From Bacillota bacterium (GTDB lineage: Bacteria; Bacillota_I; Bacilli_A; Erysipelotrichales; Erysipelotrichaceae), in assembly GCA_023388995.1 (NCBI GenBank), contig JAEWFD010000016.1:1-44236 (forward strand): a stretch of DNA of 44,236 bases. The letters are read 5' to 3'. Position numbers and translations under genes: made by a program. This document shows positions 7,629-14,707 of this stretch, piece after piece (the first letter of the stretch is position 1; each line of letters starts with the position of its first letter). The notes below the pieces were generated by a model. That model saw nothing but the letters and a program-made list of their open reading frames with translations, searched no databases and had not been told where the DNA came from.

Positions 7629-9153
7629 GAAAACACTGATACGTAAGAAAACATATTTTGATTCAGTGACCCTCATGTCACTGACTGCTAAAATCAAACA
7701 AATAGCAGGTGTTCATCACGTGGTGATTGCAATGGCCACGGATATGAACTTGGACATTCTGAGAAAGAACGGTTTGGCAACAGCCGAGACAGAGGCGAGT
7801 GCCCCCAATGACTTGGCAATTGCATTGGAATTAGAAGATGCTTCATTGGAAGAGGCTGTTTTGCAGGCGATTGATGATGGATTGAAGCCGGTGAAATTAC
7901 AAAGTCAGACCCAGGAAATTACATATAAGACAATCCATGCGGCTGCACAAGAAACAAACAGCAATCTGGTTGTTATCTCCGCACCGGGAGAATATGCAGC
8001 CCGGGAAGCGATGCTGGCATTGCGGGATGGCCTGCATGTGATGCTGTTCAGTGATAACATTTCGGTAGCAGAAGAACTTTCGCTGAAAACGTATGCGCGG
8101 GAAAAAGGCTTGCTGGTGATGGGACCGGATTGCGGTACTTCTATCATTAATCAAGTAGGTTTGTGCTTTGCGAATGCGGTGCAATCCGGCACGATTGGGC
8201 TGGTGGCAGCGAGCGGAACCGGGTTGCAGGAAGTTACTGTGCAGATTCACCACTATGGCGGCGGCATCTCCCAGGCAATTGGTGTTGGCGGCCGTGACTT
8301 AAATGAAGCAATAGGCGGAATTATGATGATGGAAGGAATTAAAGCTTTGAATCAAGATCCGCAGACGGAAGTGATTGTTTTGATCTCCAAACCACCGCAT
8401 CCAGCGGTAAGAGAAAAAATCATGGAATTGCTGACAACAGTAAATAAACCGGTTGTAATCAATTTCCTAGATGATCATGCGCAGCAGGATGAGCGCTATC
8501 ACTATGCCAATGAACTGGTAGATGCAGCACGACTGGCTGTCAGCTTGGCATATCCGGCAGCAAGACAGAATACCGAAGGCAATGATCTAACATCAATTCC
8601 AGCATATGGGTTTGCAGAGGAACAGAAATACTTGCGCGGATTATATTGCGGCGGAACACTTTGTGCAGAAGCATTATCCATCGGCCGCCAACGACTATCC
8701 TGCAAGAGCAATGTAGCGAAAAAGGAACAGGAGAAGCTAGCTGATCCATTCGTAAGTGTTGGTCATACGCTGGTCGATCTTGGTGATGACGTATTTACGA
8801 ATGGCAGACCGCATCCGATGATTGAGCCTTCCATTCGTTTGGACAGAATTATTGCGGAAGCAAATGACCCAAAAACCAAAGTGATCTTGCTTGATTTTGA
8901 ATTAGGCTTCGGTTCCCATCCGGATCCGGCAGGAATTACCATCCCGGCAATTCAGGAAGCACAAAACATTGCCCGCCGTGCCAATCGTGATCTTGCTTTT
9001 GTTGGGTATGTACTGGGTACAGATCAAGATTTTCAAGATAAAGCGAAACAAATACAACTGCTCAAAGAATGGAATGTTCTGGTGGCGGATAGCCATGCAG
9101 ATGCAATCAGGCTTGCGGTGCAGATAACGGAGGGTGGATATGATGGCAATTAA
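7621..9153 (+). CDS. fdrA: FdrA/AllF-like subunit, acyl-CoA-synthetase-type fold
   Basis: About 510 residues beginning MYKKTLIRKKTYFDSVTLM, which matches the start of E. coli FdrA; the ribosome binding site AAAGGAG lies about 8 nt before ATG 7621. A longer in-frame extension back to 7486 lies inside the preceding gene and is rejected. The protein has the tandem succinyl-CoA-synthetase-like fold: a Rossmann CoA-binding region with GPDCGTSI (near 160), LVAASGTGLQEV, the GGRDL loop (near 220), and a C-terminal ligase-like domain with LLDFELGFGSHPDP (near 430). In the E. coli complex it is needed with AllG and AllH for carbamoyl transfer. It overlaps both flanking genes, supporting a fixed-stoichiometry complex. 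Confidence 0.85.
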   Translation: MYKKTLIRKKTYFDSVTLMSLTAKIKQIAGVHHVVIAMATDMNLDILRKNGLATAETEASAPNDLAIALELEDASLEEAVLQAIDDGLKPVKLQSQTQEITYKTIHAAAQETNSNLVVISAPGEYAAREAMLALRDGLHVMLFSDNISVAEELSLKTYAREKGLLVMGPDCGTSIINQVGLCFANAVQSGTIGLVAASGTGLQEVTVQIHHYGGGISQAIGVGGRDLNEAIGGIMMMEGIKALNQDPQTEVIVLISKPPHPAVREKIMELLTTVNKPVVINFLDDHAQQDERYHYANELVDAARLAVSLAYPAARQNTEGNDLTSIPAYGFAEEQKYLRGLYCGGTLCAEALSIGRQRLSCKSNVAKKEQEKLADPFVSVGHTLVDLGDDVFTNGRPHPMIEPSIRLDRIIAEANDPKTKVILLDFELGFGSHPDPAGITIPAIQEAQNIARRANRDLAFVGYVLGTDQDFQDKAKQIQLLKEWNVLVADSHADAIRLAVQITEGGYDGN

Positions 9154-10564
9154 CGCATTATTTCAGGAATCATTGCGGGTGATTAACCTTGGTTCCAAAT
9201 CATTTATAGAAGATTACGAAAGACAGGATGTTGCCTATGTCAATCTGGATTGGCAGCCGCCAGCCGGCGGTGACCGCAGGTTGCTGGGAGCATTGAAGCA
9301 AGTATTGAAACATGCTGACCTTATTGAAGCAGCAAATCAGCTTGCGATTGCCCGTATCAAAGAAAGTGAAGCTAAGCTGGTTGGATTGAAACCTGCCAAA
9401 ACAGTCATTCCCCATATGGGCGAGCGCATGATTCTGCATGCTGGTCCCGCCATTGCATGGAAGGATATGGCAGAGCCGATGAAAGGTGCCATTGTAGGAG
9501 CAATCTTGTTTGAAGGCTGGGCGCACAGTGCGGAAGAAGCATGGGCTTTGGCAGCTTCCGGCACCATTGCCTATGAACCATGCCATGAGCATCAGGCAGT
9601 AGGGCCGATGGCCGGGATTGTATCACCGTCGATGCCGGTTCATGTTGTGTATGATGAAGTTCATGATCACTATGCATATTGTTCCGTGAATGAAGGACTT
9701 GGCAAAGTGCTGCGGTTTGGTGCCTACGATGATAGTGTACTGAAACGGCTGCGCTGGATTCGCGATGAATTTGCGCCTGTCGTCCAAGAAGCAATCCAGC
9801 TGTTAGGTGGCGTTGACCTGAAAAATATAGTTGCGCAAGCTTTGCAGATGGGAGATGAATGCCATAACCGCAACAAAGCCGCAACTTCCATGTTTTTAAA
9901 TCAAGTTGCTACCAGCATTATGAAAACAACAGCAGATCCCGATACCAAAATTCAGGTAATCGAGTTTATCAATAAGAATGAACATTACTTCTTAAATCTA
10001 TCCATGGCCTTTAGCAAGGTATCGCTGGATGCTGCGCGGAACATTGCTGATTCCAGTTTGTGCGTGGTAATGGCTCGCAATGGCGTTGAATTTGGCATTC
10101 AAGTGGCTGGCTGCGAAAACCAATGGTTTACTGCCCAGGCCAATTATGTCAATGGCTTATATTTTGCGGGATATTCGCAGGATGATGCGACACGCGATCT
10201 AGGTGATTCGGCGATTACCGAAACATGCGGCATCGGCGGCTTCGCGATGGGGTGCTCCCCGGCGATTGTTCAATTCGTTGGCGGCAGTGTCAAGGATGCT
10301 TTAAATTACTCCCGGCAGATGCATGATATCTGCGAAGCGAAAAATGATAACTTCACAGTACCGGCTTTGGATTTCTATCCGACTGCTTTGGGCATCGATC
10401 TGATTAAGGTTGTGGAATCAGGTATTCTGCCAATTATCAATACCGGAATAGCGCATAAACAAGCAGGAATCGGGCAAGTGGGGGCAGGACTTACAACACC
10501 GCCGGCAGCATGTTTCGAGCAAGCACTTCTTGCCTTAGCGAAACGATTGGAGGAAACAGAATGA
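9140..10564 (+). CDS. allG: DUF1116 protein, AllG/YlbE-like subunit
   Basis: A 474-residue DUF1116 protein, counterpart of E. coli YlbE (AllG). Recognisable segments are NLDWQPPAGGD near the N-terminus, ILFEGWAHSAEEAWALAASG, YEPCHEHQAVGPMAGIVSPSMPV near residue 150, and GDECHNRNKAATS near 250. The ribosome binding site GGAGGG (9129-9134) fits an ATG at 9140 or 9143; the GTG at 9134 overlaps that site and is less likely. The gene begins 14 bp inside fdrA and its stop overlaps the carbamate kinase start in an ATGA. In the family it forms, with AllF and AllH, the carbamoyltransferase that delivers carbamoyl phosphate to carbamate kinase. Confidence 0.85.
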   Translation: MMAINALFQESLRVINLGSKSFIEDYERQDVAYVNLDWQPPAGGDRRLLGALKQVLKHADLIEAANQLAIARIKESEAKLVGLKPAKTVIPHMGERMILHAGPAIAWKDMAEPMKGAIVGAILFEGWAHSAEEAWALAASGTIAYEPCHEHQAVGPMAGIVSPSMPVHVVYDEVHDHYAYCSVNEGLGKVLRFGAYDDSVLKRLRWIRDEFAPVVQEAIQLLGGVDLKNIVAQALQMGDECHNRNKAATSMFLNQVATSIMKTTADPDTKIQVIEFINKNEHYFLNLSMAFSKVSLDAARNIADSSLCVVMARNGVEFGIQVAGCENQWFTAQANYVNGLYFAGYSQDDATRDLGDSAITETCGIGGFAMGCSPAIVQFVGGSVKDALNYSRQMHDICEAKNDNFTVPALDFYPTALGIDLIKVVESGILPIINTGIAHKQAGIGQVGAGLTTPPAACFEQALLALAKRLEETE

Positions 10565-11484
10565 AATTAGTAATTGCACTGGGCGGGAATGCCTTGGGAA
10601 ATACACCTGATGAACAAAAAGAAGCAGTCATTCATACAGCACAGTCGCTGGCTGACCTGATTGCGGAAGGACACCAACTCTTATTGGTGCATGGCAACGG
10701 GCCGCAGGTAGGGATGATTCACAATTCCTTTGAAACAGCAAAAAAACCAATGCCCTTTCCTGAATGCACAGCCATGAGCCAAGGCTACATCGGCTATCAT
10801 TTGCAGCAGGCATTGATCAATATATTGCAAAAGCGCGGATTGCAGGTGCCGGTTGCTGCGGTTGTAACCCAAGTGATCGTGGATAAAAAAGACCCGGCAT
10901 TTGCAGCACCGACCAAACCTGTCGGCGGATTTTATACAAAAGACGAGGCAGACGGGCTGACTGCGGAAAAAGGTTGGCAGATGGTCGAAGATTCCGGTCG
11001 TGGATACCGCCGTGTAGTCCCTAGTCCAAAACCGGTTGCGATTGTCGAAAAAACAGTGATTGAACGTCTATTCCATGGCGGGGCAGTTGTCATTGCGGCA
11101 GGTGGCGGCGGTGTACCTGTCATTGAAGAAGCAGGCAAACTTGCAGGTGTTGATGCAGTGATTGATAAGGATCATGCAAGTGCTGCCCTGGCTGCGATGA
11201 TCGAAGCAGATGGCTTGATTATATTAACTGCGGTATCCCGCGTTGCCTTGCGCTACGGCAAGCCTGACCAAGTGGATTTAGGCAAGATTTCCGTTCAGGA
11301 AATGGAACGATATGTAAATGAAGGCCATTTTGCATCCGGCAGCATGCTGCCTAAGGTACAGGCAGGATTGCACTTTCTCAAAACAAATCCCAAAGGATTT
11401 GTCGTGATTGGAGCATTAGAAGAAGCAAGTGAAGCAGTGCGTGGCAAAAAAGGAACTTGGATCTACGAAACAGAGGTGAGTTGA
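10561..11484 (+). CDS. arcC: Carbamate kinase
   Basis: A 307-residue carbamate kinase of the amino-acid-kinase superfamily. It converts carbamoyl phosphate plus ADP to carbamate plus ATP, the substrate-level phosphorylation step of arginine, agmatine and oxalurate fermentation. Visible motifs are LGGNALGNTPDEQ at the N-terminus, LLLVHGNGPQVG, AAGGGGVPVIEE near residue 180 and VIDKDHASAALA near 200. The start is ATG 10561 after GGAGGAAACAG; an upstream in-frame start at 10510 falls within allG and is discarded. Its position after allHFG, without arginine deiminase or ornithine carbamoyltransferase, points to carbamoyl phosphate from the AllFGH-type reaction, as with E. coli YbcF (AllK). Its stop overlaps the permease start. 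Confidence 0.93.
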   Translation: MKLVIALGGNALGNTPDEQKEAVIHTAQSLADLIAEGHQLLLVHGNGPQVGMIHNSFETAKKPMPFPECTAMSQGYIGYHLQQALINILQKRGLQVPVAAVVTQVIVDKKDPAFAAPTKPVGGFYTKDEADGLTAEKGWQMVEDSGRGYRRVVPSPKPVAIVEKTVIERLFHGGAVVIAAGGGGVPVIEEAGKLAGVDAVIDKDHASAALAAMIEADGLIILTAVSRVALRYGKPDQVDLGKISVQEMERYVNEGHFASGSMLPKVQAGLHFLKTNPKGFVVIGALEEASEAVRGKKGTWIYETEVS

Positions 11485-12794
11485 TGAAATATGTAAAACC
11501 AGAAATTGATCTGTTTTATGGCATTGAAGAAAAACCGCGTTCCAACCGGGATATGATCGTGTATGCAATGCAATGGGTTATGATTTTGTTTTATCCAGTA
11601 GTATGGGGGTACTCAATCGTCGGTTTGGGACTTGAATTTACAGATGCGGAATTAGCCGGGTATATGACACAGGTGATCTTCATAATTGGCGTTTCGACGT
11701 TGATGCAGGTACTTGCCGGACATAAGCTGGCAATGATATCAGGACCAAATATTATTCCTTCTCTGGCGATTGTGGCAGCTTACAGTGTTGCAGGCAAGGA
11801 GTATGCATTGCAATCCTTCAATGCGTTTATCATTGCCGGCGTGCTGGTGACATTGCTAGGCTTTACCGGCATCATCAGTCAGATCAGCAAATTTTGGACA
11901 CCGTTGGTTTCCGGGTCAATGATTATGATGATCGGAATCACCGCCAGCACTACCGCCGGCAGCTTGCTGGCAGCGGGCTCTTCGCCATTCTATTTAATCA
12001 TTGGAATTGCCTTAGCTCTGATCTGCGGCTATTTGTCGATCAAAGGCAAAGGTATTCTAGCCAGCATTCCGGTGCTCATTACCATCTTGCTGGGATACTT
12101 GGTGTTTATTGCCATTGGAGAATTCAACTGGGATATTGTGCATGCAATGCCGGCACTGACATTTCCGAAGATATTTCCATACGGACTGCAAATGCCTCCG
12201 CTAGATTTGGTTGTTATTATGTGCATTGTAAATCTGTTTTCGGCAATTAATTTATATGGTAACATGGATGGATACTCCCGAATTGTGGGTGCTAAGTTAG
12301 AGAAACAAGATGAAAAACGGACGTTTACCATCTTTGGAATCGTGGAAAGTACGATTGCCTCGATCTTCGGAGTGCCGGGCAATGTCGCATATGGTGAAAA
12401 CCTGGGATTAATTATTCTTACGAAAGTCGCATCCAAGTGGTTCATGATTGTTGCCAGTGTGATCTTTATTGGATTAAGCTTTTTCGGTAAAATAGGCGGA
12501 CTCATGGCCGCCATGCCGCAAGTGGTAGCAGGAGCGATCTTGCTGGGTGTTGCCAGTACCTTAATTGGCATCGGTGCTTCCAACTGGATCAATCTGTCGG
12601 AGTTTAAGACACGCGAGATATTCATAGTCGGGTTTTCCATCTTTCTGGCTTATGGACTGAGTACACTTTCCGAAACCTACTATGCAACACTACCCCGCCT
12701 TGTGGGAACGATATTAAAGAATCCGGTCATTACGGTTATTTTCTTTACCGTTATTTTAGAACAAATTATCTTTAGAAAGGAAACAAAGGTATGA
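11484..12794 (+). CDS. NCS2 family nucleobase:cation symporter (xanthine/uracil permease type)
   Basis: A 436-residue membrane protein with about 12-14 helices. It carries the NCS2 signatures SGPNIIPS (near residue 83), a motif close to TSxxENxGxxxxTxVxS seen as NVAYGENLGLIILTKVASK (near 305), and GAILLGVASTLIGIGASNW further on. The family moves xanthine, uric acid, uracil or related heterocycles with a cation. In this operon a cyclic ureide such as cyanurate or barbiturate is the natural guess. Start ATG 11484 overlaps the arcC stop by 1 bp; an earlier start at 11457 would lie within arcC. The 3' end overlaps the next gene by 4 bp (ATGA). Confidence 0.85.
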   Translation: MKYVKPEIDLFYGIEEKPRSNRDMIVYAMQWVMILFYPVVWGYSIVGLGLEFTDAELAGYMTQVIFIIGVSTLMQVLAGHKLAMISGPNIIPSLAIVAAYSVAGKEYALQSFNAFIIAGVLVTLLGFTGIISQISKFWTPLVSGSMIMMIGITASTTAGSLLAAGSSPFYLIIGIALALICGYLSIKGKGILASIPVLITILLGYLVFIAIGEFNWDIVHAMPALTFPKIFPYGLQMPPLDLVVIMCIVNLFSAINLYGNMDGYSRIVGAKLEKQDEKRTFTIFGIVESTIASIFGVPGNVAYGENLGLIILTKVASKWFMIVASVIFIGLSFFGKIGGLMAAMPQVVAGAILLGVASTLIGIGASNWINLSEFKTREIFIVGFSIFLAYGLSTLSETYYATLPRLVGTILKNPVITVIFFTVILEQIIFRKETKV

Positions 12795-13648
12795 AGCAAC
12801 TGAGAACTTATGAGTCATTTTATCATACGAATCGTGAGCGCTATCTAAAACAGGTAGAAGAAGCATACGAGCAATTCAAACAAACAAAAACATTTGCTTA
12901 TCCTGCTTGGTTATATGGAGAACCAATTGGCAAGCTGATCACGCTTGAAGTAGAGGATTGCCCGAATTTCGGCGATACAGCATATATTGAAATGGATAGT
13001 GCACGTACAGCCTTTATCTGCGTTGATTTGCAAATTGATTTCTGCGGCGAAAAGGGCTATGTGGATGTTATGGGCTATAATTTGAACAATACTGCCCAAG
13101 CATTAGAACCTGTTTCCAGAGCATTGGAAGCAGTGCGCCAATCAGATATCAAAGTCATTCATACCCGGGAAGGTCATCTACCGGATTTGTCTGATGCACC
13201 ATTTAATAAGGTGCTGCGCAGCAAAATTATTGGCAATGGCGTCGGCATCGGCGATATTCCAGAAAATGGCTTGGGCCGTTTGCTGGTCCGTGGTGAAGAA
13301 AACTGGGATTTGCATGAGAAGGTTTATCCGATCGATGGCGAATATGTCATTGACAAAGCGGGCAAAGGTGCCTTTGGTTCCAGCACAATCCATATGGTAT
13401 TGAAAAATCTGGGCATTACGCATATCGTAATCTGCGGCATCACCACAGATGTATGCGTGCATACCATAATGCGCGAAGCTAATGATTATGGATACTGGTG
13501 TGTTTTGATGAAAGATGGTACCGGTGCTACCGATGAGGGCAACCATCATGCAGCGATTAAGTCTGTTAAGATGCAAGGAGGCGTGTTTGGCAATGTCACA
13601 GATTCCGAACATTTCATTAAAGCCATCCAAAATACATTTCACAAATAA
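12791..13648 (+). CDS. Isochorismatase-fold cysteine hydrolase, biuret hydrolase (BiuH)-like
   Basis: A 285-residue isochorismatase-superfamily amidohydrolase. The catalytic triad is visible as D79 (ICVDLQIDF), K189 (VIDKAGKGAF) and C222 (ITTDVCVH). Blocks such as CGEKGYVDVMGYNL, VIHTREGHLPDLSDAP, NWDLHEKVYPIDGE and KSVKMQGGVFG closely match my memory of the Rhizobium biuret amidohydrolase, which turns biuret into allophanate and ammonia after AtzD. That supports a cyanurate pathway; a ureide amidase for another substrate, such as malonamate, is the alternative. An N-terminal extension of about 70 residues precedes the usual start of the fold and is unexplained. It is the last gene of the operon, followed by a strong terminator. 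Confidence 0.85.
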   Translation: MKQLRTYESFYHTNRERYLKQVEEAYEQFKQTKTFAYPAWLYGEPIGKLITLEVEDCPNFGDTAYIEMDSARTAFICVDLQIDFCGEKGYVDVMGYNLNNTAQALEPVSRALEAVRQSDIKVIHTREGHLPDLSDAPFNKVLRSKIIGNGVGIGDIPENGLGRLLVRGEENWDLHEKVYPIDGEYVIDKAGKGAFGSSTIHMVLKNLGITHIVICGITTDVCVHTIMREANDYGYWCVLMKDGTGATDEGNHHAAIKSVKMQGGVFGNVTDSEHFIKAIQNTFHK

Positions 13649-13679
13649 TGCTTGGCACGCAAGCTCATAAATAGGTAAG

Positions 13680-13720
13680 AACCACAGTCAGCAGAAATAT
13701 TGATCTGATTGTGGTTTTAT
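13680..13720. terminator. Intrinsic terminator closing the ring-opening operon
   Basis: AACCACAGTCAG (13680-13691) pairs with CTGATTGTGGTT (13705-13716) over 12 bp with one G-T wobble, followed by TTATTT. It also abuts the stop of the convergent YcxB-like gene and may act on both strands. Confidence 0.85.
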
Positions 13721-14380
13721 TTAGTTTGATGAATTATCTTCTGCAGTTACATGTTGCACAAAGTAATCACAATCCGATACTTTTCGTTCTGTCAGCAGCT
13801 GAACAAAGGCCTGTTCTGATCCTTTCACCAAATCCCTTTTTTGCAGAACAGTAACATGTTTTTGCCATGTGAAAAGATATAAATCAGCTGTTTCTACTAT
13901 TGTATCAAACTGGGCATAGGGAATCAGCGGCTGATTTCCAATGGTCATGCCTTGGTCTGTAAATGAAACAAGTATCAGAGTATCCGCATCTACCGCTTGT
14001 AATGGTGCCAGCAATTTTATGGCTGCTTTTTGAAATTTCTTGCTTGCAGAGATCCGCGGAGGAAAGAGATACAGCAATCCGATACCTGTGGAAACAGCGC
14101 CTGTAAGCAGAGGCACAAGTAACTCCTGCGGCTCCAGCAATCCCGGAACTAACAAGAATATGCCAAGTGCACATAATATCAGCCCGCCTAATTTGTAAAA
14201 CAGCGTTCGCACAAAAGAAGCGGCTTTAGGTTTCGCACGCTTTTGCATATAATCGGTAACTTTCCATATGCGGGGGAAATGCCGGCGAGATGATAACTCT
14301 GTTCTTTTCTTCAGAGCCCAGCTGATCTGCTTTTGCAGAGTACCGGCATGATATGAACTGATTTGAAAGACAAATTCCAT
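13721..14380 (-). CDS. YcxB-like membrane protein
   Basis: A 219-residue protein with an N-terminal cytoplasmic stretch rich in basic residues (about 15-60), two closely spaced hydrophobic helices (about 64-105, LGGLILCALGIFLLV and LLTGAVSTGIGLLYLF), and a C-terminal soluble domain. The latter contains IPYAQFDTIVETADLYLFTW followed by VLQKRDLV, which is the pattern of YcxB-like domains (IPYxxI...E...YL). No enzymatic function is known for the family. It is a single gene between two operons, convergent with the upstream one, and its 5' region lies back to back with the PTS promoter. Confidence 0.65.
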   Translation of the reverse strand: MEFVFQISSYHAGTLQKQISWALKKRTELSSRRHFPRIWKVTDYMQKRAKPKAASFVRTLFYKLGGLILCALGIFLLVPGLLEPQELLVPLLTGAVSTGIGLLYLFPPRISASKKFQKAAIKLLAPLQAVDADTLILVSFTDQGMTIGNQPLIPYAQFDTIVETADLYLFTWQKHVTVLQKRDLVKGSEQAFVQLLTERKVSDCDYFVQHVTAEDNSSN

Positions 14381-14578
14381 TCATCTATACCTCCAAGTTT
14401 TATCTAAACAACAGTGATGAACTGTAAATTAATTTTAGTGCTATTTTCCATAAATTGGGCCACTCCATTATAAACCGTTTTACCGGCATATACAACAAAG
14501 CAGCGTCTTGTGAAGTGCTGTAATATTAACTTTTACATTCATTTTGCATCGGGGACTGAAAATGAATCACAAACAACC

Positions 14579-14607
14579 TTGACAACGATTACATTGTATG
14601 TCAGAAT
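14579..14607 (+). promoter_or_regulatory. PTS operon promoter overlapped by a perfect cre (CcpA) site
   Basis: A consensus -35 box TTGACA (14579-14584) is followed after 17 bp by CAGAAT (14602-14607). The 16-mer TTGACAACGATTACAT (14579-14594) fits the cre consensus WTGNNARCGNWWWCAW at every position. CcpA binding here would cover the -35 box and block transcription when a preferred sugar is present. The stretch 14381-14578 shows nothing else I can name. Confidence 0.75.
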
Positions 14608-14611
14608 AAGG

Positions 14612-14672
14612 CAAAGGCGTGCATCAAAAGAGCAAAAGCTAAAGAAAATTCTTTTTTCTTTGGCTTTTTTTG
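14612..14672 (+). terminator. Leader terminator, candidate antitermination (RAT) control by the LicT/BglG-type protein
   Basis: AGCTAAAGAA (14637-14646) pairs with TTCTTTGGCT (14656-14665) over 10 bp with one G-T pair, followed by seven T. It lies between the promoter and the first gene, so the full operon needs read-through. The segment just before it, GAGCAAAAGCTAAAG (about 14630-14644), resembles the 3' half of a ribonucleic antiterminator (GCAGGCAAAACCTAAA) and overlaps the terminator's left arm, as RAT elements do. The 5' half of a canonical RAT is not clear. An antiterminator gene lies in the same operon. Confidence 0.65.
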
Positions 14673-14707
14673 TATGCCTTGCGTGATTGTGTCAAGGAGG
14701 ACTAGAT

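Noticed and set aside
9405..9884. 159-residue minus-strand open frame
   Set aside because: It is a shadow of AllG with Cys/His-rich composition.
10561..11484. Arginine deiminase pathway carbamate kinase
   Set aside because: No arginine deiminase, ornithine carbamoyltransferase or ArcD-type antiporter lies in the operon.
12029..12640. 203-residue minus-strand open frame
   Set aside because: It is antisense to the NCS2 permease and has no family signature.
4372..13648. Plain allantoin/purine degradation operon
   Set aside because: AllFGH, carbamate kinase, NCS2 permease and PucR-type regulator suggest it, but the ring opener is AtzD-type, the last enzyme is BiuH-like, and no allantoinase, allantoate or ureidoglycolate gene is present.
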